Positions 32,654 to 40,499 of a stretch of 40,499 nucleotides of DNA are shown here, in pieces. Below the pieces are notes generated by a model, which ran no database searches, was not told the origin of the DNA, and saw only the letters and a program-made list of their open reading frames with translations. Source of the stretch: Usnea hakonensis (Eukaryota; Ascomycota; Lecanoromycetes; Lecanorales; Parmeliaceae); assembly GCA_013423325.1 (NCBI GenBank), contig BLJB01000479.1, positions 1 through 40,499 on the forward strand. Reading direction: 5' to 3'. Numbering within the stretch: position 1 is the stretch's first letter; every line of letters starts with the position of its first letter. The position numbers and the translations under genes are program-made.

Positions 32654-34105
32654 ATGATAAGCATCAGCATTGCAGCAATCTTGGCAGCATTTTTCCGCAA
32701 AAAAACCCACACGCAAGCTTGTCTTGCACACATGACGGATCCTAGGGTCACCCATATTTCGATATTCTCGAAAGGCGAGGTTGAACACGAAACACCAGAT
32801 GTATCTGCCACGCTATATACATCATTCTCCTCGAATGGAGCTGATCGGGCAAAATTGGACACAAAAGACTTGCTACTAGCGAGCAAGGGGCAATTCTTTC
32901 GGAGATTACAATTAGAAAAAAAAAGGACAGGAAATAAAATACCTCTACAGGCGCCACCATTCACTGCGATGCTAAGAGACAAGACCTACGAAGCTGAAAG
33001 CTAGAGCGGTCAATCGTCGAGGACCCAGACGAGGAATTCGTTGCAAAGTTTGATCTTAACATCAACTACGACAAAAAAGCTCTCAACCAGTCCCTAGACC
33101 CATATTATGTTGGCCCACCACCCTATTCCACACCAGGAGTTGCGGCGTATCCCTCAGTCCCCTTGCAGTCCCACAAGCAATATGATCATGGCGTCTGTAC
33201 TCGCATTCCCGAGCTAATGACTATGGTGGAATATACAAAGCCGGAAAAGAAACGAAAACCACACGGATTAAGAAAGGATTGGAGACATGTAATTCTGAAG
33301 AGGAGGCTTTCCCGGTCGCATGATGTATTGGGTACGGAATAGAGGTACCGGGTTCGCTTTGGAGAAATCCGGAAGAGTGGGAGACAGCTACGGCTAGAGA
33401 GAAAATGTGTACAGAGCTTATGCGTGAGAAATTATAGCTACCTTAGGGGACAATGAGGGTTCCGGTAGGTCGACAGTAATAAGGGGACATACGGATAAGT
33501 ACTTTAACATTGATTTCACCGCAAAGCCACCGATCCGAGACACTCGTCCGGACGATTTTCGCTCCAGTCGAGAAGTGCTTTTGCAAAGGCTCGGTCGTGT
33601 ATTTGAAGAGGTTATAAATTCCACGCTTGGATTCACGATCATATCAGGCTATGATTCCGCGAAAGCGAGACTCCGGAAAGTGACAGAAATGATGGTGGCA
33701 GTAAAGATATCAGCGATCGTGGCCGTGACCAAGAGCTCAGAGCTGCGAGTCTGTGCATTTTATAAATAAACCCTTTCTGAACGTAAAAAAGTTATATCGA
33801 TCCGCCGGCCATTTAACAAAGCTGCAACCTACCTAGCAACTGCTTAGTCGCTAAATGATCTAGAGCCCTCCTTCTTCCATAGATGCTCAGCCTGCTCCAA
33901 CGACCCGTCATCGCCTTATGTTTCTAAGATAGAAAACGAGGCTCGTAATGATATTCGCGGACTCAAGATTGAAATCTCAAAGGCGTTCAATAATCCCTCT
34001 ACAAGTCCAGCAAACGGGCATTTCCGGTCAGTAGCCGATTGGAGTACGAAGATATTTAGTTCTACGCGTTCAGAGGTATCGATGACCTTCTTAAGATTAT
34101 ATTAG
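32654..34105 (+). pseudogene. Possible decayed gene: successive coding-like frames
   Basis: Five plus-strand open segments follow each other in changing frames: 32654-33004 (from an ATG), 32998-33342, 33357-33437, 33428-33769 and 33863-34105. Segments 1/2 and 3/4 overlap by a few bases at the frame change, and several start without ATG. Their translations are rich in charged residues with few rare residues (for example VEDPDEEFVAKFD, WRNPEEWETATAREK, IRDTRPDDFRSSREV), unlike random DNA. No family is recognised. Real introns could explain some changes, but I found no good donor-acceptor pairs joining all segments, so a gene broken by small indels is the more likely reading. It lies 1.25 kb from the hAT element. 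Confidence 0.35.
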
Positions 34106-35400
34106 TACCTCGCAAGATACTCGATATTTCATTTACCATCGACGATGCAGTAGACATCTAAAGGGGACCATCGCCGTAATAGGCATGCAAAACGTGGCCC
34201 TTGATTCGCCAACTGGTAGACAACATTACAAACGCAACATGCCCCCCTTCCTGATCGACATTGCAACAAGACCGATCTGGTCCTAACTCTGGTGTCTACA
34301 ATGGAAAAATCGACGGCCTTGATCGCGAAAATATGACTTATATCAACTTCGCCTGCAACACACCCGAGCACTCCATACTGCGCGAGGATCGACCACTTCA
34401 CAGACGTAGTCCGGCGCCCACGTGACAATTTCACTGCAGGCAAGCTAGGTGGTCACGTCTAAAACAATTTCCATGCATTTCCCCAAAAATGGTGCGTACG
34501 TAGTCGAAGGCAGTCTCTTCTAATACAGTCCCAGTAGTATTTCAGACCCGGCTATATATTACTATGAAGGGCATGCTATTTCGAGAAGGCATGTCACAGG
34601 AAAGAGTATGGGGAATCACTAGCCGAAATACCAAGTTGTCACTCATCAGTACTACCTAGCTAAGGATCCAGTCTCGCTCCCTTCTCCATCCTGGGTAGCG
34701 AAGTTCCGCCGCGAAGACGCAACGGACATCCACACAAGTAGAGCGGGCGTAGCGAACGAGCCCTTGCTGCCATGATAGATGTTCGTTCCTTTGTAGGATT
34801 TGGATCTCGAGGTGTTCTCCCGCGGATACATGGAAGTATCCCTGTTCTGGGTATTTTGTTTCTTTGACCAAGCCTTTCGGCTCTACAAATTTGTGTGAGA
34901 TAGAGCTAGCGAATGCGAGCATAGGATCGGGGTACGAGATACGTTATTCCTTTCACATGATTTTGTGAATTTAACAAGCGAACTGCTTGATACGTGGCTT
35001 GCAACCACTGTACTTTGAAGTCTATAGCATATCATGTACAATCAAAGAAACTGAGAGAAGACTCCATGTTTTCAATGATGATCTGATCGGGACGGCCAGT
35101 GATGTATGATAATCACGCTAGCAGAAAAATTACTTTAGCGGCGTCCCCGCATAAAATACCGGCCAGACTCCCCAGATACCTCACTGTACTCTACCTAAAC
35201 TTCATATATCACCTAGATGATCAGACTACATGGAAATCTTCTTCATCATTGTCACCCGCGATGCTCGGCTGGCGTCAAGATTCGAGCCGCCATAGCAGCG
35301 CTAGCATTTAGTCCAATGCCTAGTAAAGCGGGCATGTCTTCCCTGCCCGCTAAGCTTGGTGACGGACAATCAGCCATGTCTGAGCAGGTCATTCGCCCTC
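34106..35400. other. Intergenic upstream of the P450 gene
   Basis: The first 340 bases may continue the decayed frames; one plus-strand piece at about 34260-34420 reads SGVYNGKIDGLDRENMTY without an ATG. The rest holds no supportable gene; the region before 35401 is the P450 promoter. Confidence 0.4.
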
Positions 35401-37230
35401 ATGATTCAATTCATATATGACTTGGATGCTCGCATCATTGTGAGGGTAGTGCTCCTGCTTCTCGCAGTCTTCGTTGTACAATTCTGCATTCGACTCTACC
35501 AAAACCGACGCGCTCTCGATGGATTGGTATGCCGACGAGACTCTCAATTGCAATCGCGACTGACATGTCACAGCCTCAGCCGCCCTTCAGCTTCTGGTTC
35601 GGCCATCTTCCAGCTGTTGGCAAGCTCATGCAGACTCTCCCTCCTAAATGCCATCCGCACACGATGATGCACTATCTCCGCATCAGACACAAACTTCCTC
35701 CAATATTTTACCTCGACACATGGCCCTTTGGCGACCCCATTTGCGCCATAGTCGATCCGGAAGTTGCATACCAAGTCACCGTTCAGAACTCGCTGCCGAA
35801 ACATCGGGCATTAGCAGAGGCGATATGGCCGTTGACAGGGGAGAAAAATCTGGTGGCAATGGATGGGGTGGAACATAAGAGGTGCAGAGCCATTTTCAAT
35901 CCGGGGTTCTCTAGCGCTCATCTTATGACGCTTGTGGATGGGATTGTGGACGATTCCATGTTGTTTATGGAGATCCTTGGGAGGCACGCAGAGGCGCAGG
36001 ATATATTCTCATTGGAAGAGGCTGCGACGAGGGCCACAGTGGACATCATCGGAAGAGTGGTGCTGTGAGCGGAATCGAACCTCAGGGCCTAGATCGGTGA
36101 CTGACCAAGAGCAGAGACAAGGAAATGCACGCTCAGACATCTGAGAACGACTTCGTCGCCGCGTTCCGGAATCAGTTGACATGGCTTCTGGCAACCAACG
36201 AATTGAACCCTTTTGTCTTGTTCAACCCCGTGCGGCCTATTGTCTTTCAGTATAACAAGTGGAGAATGGACAGATTTATTGGGAAGGCTCTTGAAGAGCG
36301 GTTTTCATCTCAGCCTGACATGAAGGCTGCCAAAAGTCCAGAGACGAAGCGCAGCCGACCTGTTGTCGATCTGGCTTTTGACGCATACCACGACGAGAAG
36401 GGTACACAATGTACGTCCACAGGCATTGATGCCACTTTCAAGCGGTCGGCAATAGATCAGATCAAGACATTCATGTTTGCAGGCCATGATACTTCGAGCT
36501 CTACCATCTGTTACGTCGCGTATACTCTTTCAGAACATCCAGAAGCACTCCGTAAGGTACGGCAAGAATACGACGATGTATTCGGGCCAGATGTAGAACA
36601 GACACCGCATTTGATAAAGAAGGATCCATATCTGCTCAACAAGCTACCATACACAGTCGCCGTCATAAAAGAGATCCTCCGACTTTATCCTCCCGCGAGC
36701 AGTGTACGCAAAGGACTGCCTGGTTTCTTCTTACATCATGACGGCAAACAATATCCTACCGAAGGTACATCTACAGACCCCCTTCTCCTCCCACTTTCCC
36801 AACCATGTCCTCCCCCAATACCGTTCTGATCGGTAACCACCCACCAGGCTTCATGGTCTGGCCCATCGCCCTCGCCCTGCAACGCTCCCCAAACCTCTGG
36901 CCCTCCCCCAACACCTTCATCCCCTCACGCTGGCTCGTGAAAGAAGGCGACCCCCTCTTCCCCACAAAAGGCGCCTGGCGGCCCTTCGAATTCGGTCCCA
37001 GACACTGCATCGGCGTCGAACTCGCCATGATAGAAATGAAAATCATCATGGCACTGATGCTGCGCTCCTTTGACACGAGGGCTGCGTACGGGGAGCTCGA
37101 TGCGAGGGAGGGGGTGGAAGGGGGTGTGCGGACGACGCCGGATGGGGAGAGGGCGTATCAGGTGAGGATCGCGACGGCGAAGCCGGTGGACGGGATGCCT
37201 GTTCGGGTTGTAAGAAGAAAGGTTTCGTAA
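35401..37230 (+). CDS. Cytochrome P450 monooxygenase, CYP59/StcS-like
   Basis: Four exons, 35401-35526, 35574-36064, 36115-36764 and 36848-37230, give 549 residues. The introns have donors GTATGC, GTGAGC and GTACAT and acceptors CACAG, AGCAG and CACCAG; all junctions keep frame (phases 0, 2, 1). Residues about 9-30 are an ER membrane anchor. The P450 motifs are complete: I-helix AGHDTSS (about 328), K-helix E392-x-x-R (KEILRLYPP), and heme loop FEFGPRHCIG with Cys476. The I-helix context (AGHDTSSSTICYVAYTLSEHPEAL) resembles CYP59-type enzymes such as StcS/VerA of sterigmatocystin synthesis, but the substrate cannot be read from sequence. No polyketide or peptide synthetase gene lies in the window, so it is not visibly part of a metabolite cluster. 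An upstream in-frame ATG at 35356 would add 15 residues before the anchor. Confidence 0.88.
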
Positions 37231-38459
37231 AACCAATCTTTGTCTCCCTCCAACAACTAAATCAAATCAAATCGCGCCATCCTGTACGAGTCCTACCTCT
37301 GTTTCAAGATATCTCCGTAATTATATACAGCGCATACATACATACATCCGTCCCAAACATAAGCACAACCCCCGCCCCGCTCTTCCAATACTACCACCTC
37401 CCCACCCCCCTCCCCACCAACAATAAATCCCCCTAAACCTCAATCCACAACTCCTCACATCCTATCCCATCCCATACCCCCCCCTTCCCCCCTCCCCTCC
37501 CCTCCCCCTCCCCTTACTGTATGTATAGTCTGAAATATAATATATTATATATTACTCCTTGCCTTCCCTTGCCTATAAGGTAAGATAGGGATGGGTGGGA
37601 GGGTGGTCTAGTAAGCGGAAGAAGGAAAGGGAAAGGAAGGGAAGGAAGGGAAGGGGAAGGAAGGGAAGGGAAGGGAAAGGGAAGGAAAAAGGAAGGGAAG
37701 GGAAGGAAAAAGGAAGGGAAGGGAAGGGAAAGTAATATAAGATAAGAAAAAGAAAGAAGGGAAGGAAAAGGAAGGGAAGGGAAGGGAAGGGAAGGGAAGG
37801 GAAGGAAAGGTATGGCGTAGTGTGGCGTAGTAAGGTATAGGGTGGTATGGTATAGGGTGGTATAGGGGGTAGGGAAGGGAAGGGAAGGGAAGGGAAGGTA
37901 TAGAAGAAGGAAGGGAAGGCATGGCATGGCATGGCATGGTGTGGCATGGTATGGCAAGATAAGACAACGTGATGAATAGCCTATGGACCCATAAAGGGTG
38001 AGAGAGAGGGGAGGGAGGCAGGGAGAGGCAGGGTGTATATGTAGTTGTAGCATGGCATATCATACCATACCATATCATATCATAGATAGAAGTGGAGAGG
38101 AGTGGGGTAGGTAGGGATATATATATATTATTATAAGTATAATTTAGTTAGTCTAGGCGGATTGGATTGGATTGGATTGGGGTAGGGTAGGCGTGTAGAA
38201 GTGGGGTAGAGTGGAGTGGAGTGGAGTGGAGAGGAGAGGAGTGGAGAGGAGTGGAGAGGGGTAGGTAGGTAGGTAGTGAAGGTAGGGTAGGGGAGGGTAG
38301 GTAGAGGATTGAGGGGAGGGGGAAGGAAGGGGTTGGATGCAAGGTAGGCTACCTGGCTTAGCCTACGGCTAGCGGGAAGAGAGTAGGTATTGAATCATAA
38401 TAGAGTAACAGATATCGTTTGTTTATATTAGTTCATAAACTGGGGCGTAATGTAACGAG
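37231..38459. other. Low-complexity region between convergent genes
   Basis: The region between the P450 (+) and the dehydrogenase (-). Bases 37340-37515 are C-rich on the plus strand. After an AT-rich core (about 37525-37560, TATAATATATTATATATTA) the plus strand becomes strongly G/A-rich to about 38340. ORFs here (for example 37514-38053) are Phe/Pro/Ser/Leu translations of the repeat and are not genes. Confidence 0.75.
37600..38340 (+). repeat. G-rich 5-bp satellite with drifting unit
   Basis: About 740 bases, mostly of 5-bp period. Blocks run GGGAA/GGAAG (about 37618-37805 and 37867-37905), GGTAT/GGCGT (about 37805-37870), GGCAT (37917-37955), ATACC/ATATC (38050-38085), GGATT (38158-38180), GGAGT/GGAGA (38205-38258), then 4-bp GGTA (38260-38305). 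Nearly every unit starts with GG on the plus strand. The GGGAA blocks could form G-quadruplexes. Confidence 0.85.
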
Positions 38460-39689
38460 TTAATCCCCCACCCCCCTAATCAACGTCTTAATCCCCTCCC
38501 CCCTCCTCGTCGTCTCCCACGCCTCGACCGCCTCCCGAAACCCCACCTCCTTCGTAACCAACTCCTTGACCCTCACCCTCCCCTCCGCCACCAACCCCAA
38601 CGCTAACTCGAAATCGCCCGCCGAGTAGCGAAAGCAGCCCTTGACCGTGACTTCCTTCTCCGAAAGCGTGACAATGGGGAACGAAATCATATTCCTGCCC
38701 AAGCCACCCTGGACATAGGACCCGCCGGGGCGGAGCACATGGATGCCCGTTTGGACGGAGGGTTCGGCGCCGCTAGCTTCCAAGACGACGTCGGCGCCGG
38801 GGCCGAGGTGGAATTGTGAGATGATGGTTGCGGCGTTTTGGTCGGGGGAGAGGGAGGCGGTGGGGATGAAGGTGGCGCAGCCCTCGACGAAGCGCTTCGC
38901 GACTTGGAGTTTCGCATCGAGGAGATCGACCATGACGATTTTCGTGGCGCCGAAAGCCCGCGCCACGGCTCCGCATAAGAGTCCTACGGTGCCGGAACCG
39001 AAGACCACGACCGATTGCCCGGGCTTCACGTCGACTAAGCGGGCCATGTGCACTGCTACGGCGGCGGGCTCGACGAGCACGCCCTCGGCCAGACTGACGT
39101 GACTGGGCAGCTTCCAGCAGTAGTCTTCGGGGAGTTTGAAGAACTTGCAGAGGGTGCCGTGGTTGGCGGGGGGGCTGGCGGCGAAGGTCATGTCGGGGCA
39201 GAGGTTGTAGCGACCTTCTTTGCAGCGGGGGCAGCGGCGGCAGGGGAAGCCCGGTTCGAGAGCGACGCGGTCGCCGGGGCGGAGGCTGTGGACGGCTGGG
39301 CCGGTGGCGTGGACGGTGCCGGAGGCTTCGTGGCCGAGTACGAGGGGGGAGCCCGGGCGGATGGCGGCGGCGCCGATGCCGGCGTTCAGATACCAGTGGA
39401 CCTGATGAATGGTTTGTTGTATTAATGTTTGAGGGAGAGGAGGGGGGAAGGTGGAAGGAATAGGTATAGTCTACCTACATCGCTTCCGCAGACGCCGATG
39501 TAGTTGATACGAATGATGACGTCGTGGGGATCATCAATTTCGGGGATTGGCCTGTCTTCATATTTGGCTTCTTTTGGACCGTAAAGGAAGCAGGAAAGGT
39601 TTTGGTTTTGATCCTGTGAGAAGGATCAGTAGAATGTTCGTCTGAGGCGTTTGGCACGAATGGCTAAGAGGAGTAACCTTTTCGGCCAT
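38460..39689 (-). CDS. Zinc-dependent polyol dehydrogenase (xylitol/arabinitol type)
   Basis: Three exons, 39678-39689 (only MAEK), 39479-39613 and 38460-39401, give 362 residues, the usual size. Introns are GTTACT...CTCACAG with branch site CTGAT, and GTAGGT...CATCAG; both are phase 0. It is a medium-chain dehydrogenase of the sorbitol/xylitol group that oxidises a polyol to a ketose with NAD+. Catalytic zinc ligands C46 (GVCGSD), H73/E74 (GHEASG) and E160 (VEPAAVAVH) are present. The structural zinc site C103-C106-C109-C117 is complete. The Rossmann loop is GSGTVG (184-189) and D208 at the end of the second strand (MVDLLDAK) predicts NAD+ preference. L-arabinitol 4-dehydrogenase, xylitol, sorbitol and ribitol specificities cannot be separated by eye. 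It should be cytosolic. The last exon is GC-rich. Confidence 0.9.
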
Positions 39690-40499
39690 TGCAGTGGATT
39701 CCGCGTCTCTGTTGTTCAGGATGAAGTGTTGTTTCAATTACCCTGGGTTGAATTGCTGGTCAAATGAACATGCACACTTGGTTATATAGAAATACAAACG
39801 TATATATATAATTGTTGAGAATTTTGAACTGATGGGGTACACTTCCGTCCGGCTGACCTGCCCTTTTAAGAAGAGCGTTGGGGAAAAGCTTGATGCTACC
39901 ATAGAACTTTCACCCATGTCAATAGCATGATAGTGTATCAAAGAATTGAAATTTTATGGACATAGCGCGTATTTGAAAAGAGTCTGTTCTGAATACAAGA
40001 AGCAAGAAGAAGAGAAAGAAGAAGCAATCTTATCATTTAATATTCCCTTGAGATTGATATTTTCGCATGTTCAGAGCGGCCAAATCATACTTTATACTGT
40101 ACCTATACTTATCCCTATACCTGGAATGATGGAGAAGTATCTTCCATTGGAAAGACTGCAATAGCATAGGTAGCCTCGTAGCCAGGACTTTGAAGTCTAG
40201 CCTTGATAGACCAGTTCGTGAACCCGCTCAATGGGGAAACCATAGCCAGTCTATCACATGGCCCCACGGCGAAGTGAAACCTTCAAGGAGAGGAGAAGGC
40301 ATGTTTCGATGAGAAGCATACTCGTATCATACTCATCTAGCAATAAATGAAAGGTAAGTACTCGTACATGTGTGTTGTGGTAAGGTAAGTAAGCTGAAGG
40401 TAATTTTTAAAGCGGCAAGAAAGAAACCTCATCCCGCGGTTGCTTTTAAACCTCAGCCAACGCTAGTGTATAATACCGAAACGTGCGCAGCCACATACC
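39690..40499. other. Right end, no gene seen
   Basis: Includes the promoter of the polyol dehydrogenase. The ORFs at 39738-39941 (-) and 39946-40164 (+) have no domain. Several GGTAAGTA-like motifs occur near 40350-40400 but no coding sequence goes with them. Confidence 0.45.

Noticed and set aside
36065..36114. tRNA T-arm-like sequence on the minus strand (GGTTCGATTCC)
   Set aside because: It lies inside a P450 intron and no acceptor or anticodon stem can be folded around it.
37514..38078. Three minus-strand ORFs of 124-179 codons rich in Phe, Pro, Ser and Leu
   Set aside because: They are translations of the 5-bp G-rich satellite in all three frames; such repeats are open by composition.
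38743..39425. Plus-strand ORFs opposite the polyol dehydrogenase
   Set aside because: Antisense shadows in GC-rich codons of a well-supported enzyme.

Overview
The window looks like nuclear DNA of a filamentous ascomycete (Pezizomycotina). Genes are scattered on both strands with no operons. Coding regions are split by short introns (mostly 43-120 nt) with GTRNGY-like donors, CTNAY-like branch sites and YAG acceptors, and the protein families (DUF6604, C2H2 factor, ZIP transporter, fungal P450, hydrophobin-like) are fungal. I cannot place it to class. No rRNA, tRNA or CRISPR was found. All exon models below were built by hand from reading-frame and splice-site continuity.

Left part (1-12.7 kb): gene-poor, with three minus-strand genes for predicted secreted proteins. 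They are an 18-cysteine protein (1605-2387), a 685-residue five-exon protein resembling DUF7872 proteins (5799-8296) and a 190-residue small secreted protein (10052-10679). The long gaps between them hold only weak ORFs.

Middle (12.7-25 kb): a C2H2 zinc-finger protein (12703-14103, +) convergent with a DUF6604 protein (14200-16609, -). The latter is divergent from a ZIP zinc transporter (17389-18471, +) whose upstream region carries zinc-response-like sites. Then come a multi-pass membrane protein with one 48-nt intron (19622-21529, +), a doubtful small Cys-rich gene (21909-22362, -), a low-complexity stretch and a Ser/Thr-rich single-pass membrane protein (24242-24877, -).

Right part (26.9-40.5 kb): a divergent pair, a TIM-family sugar-phosphate isomerase (26894-27673, -) and an RpiB-family isomerase (27970-28470, +). 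Together these match the last two steps of erythrulose-phosphate (erythritol) catabolism. Next come a three-exon hydrophobin-like protein (28789-29294, -), a 652-bp non-autonomous hAT transposon with 8-bp target duplications and a relic of the hAT C-terminal domain (30752-31403), a stretch of broken coding-like frames (32.65-34.1 kb), a four-exon cytochrome P450 (35401-37230, +), a 0.75-kb G-rich satellite built of drifting 5-bp units (about 37.6-38.34 kb) and a three-exon polyol dehydrogenase (38460-39689, -).

The clearest functional theme is polyol use: two erythrulose-phosphate isomerase-type genes sharing one promoter region, and a xylitol/arabinitol-type dehydrogenase 10 kb away. The most notable structures are the hAT relic, the 3 x 6-cysteine secreted protein, the hydrophobin-like gene that only appears after splicing, and the 5-bp satellite.
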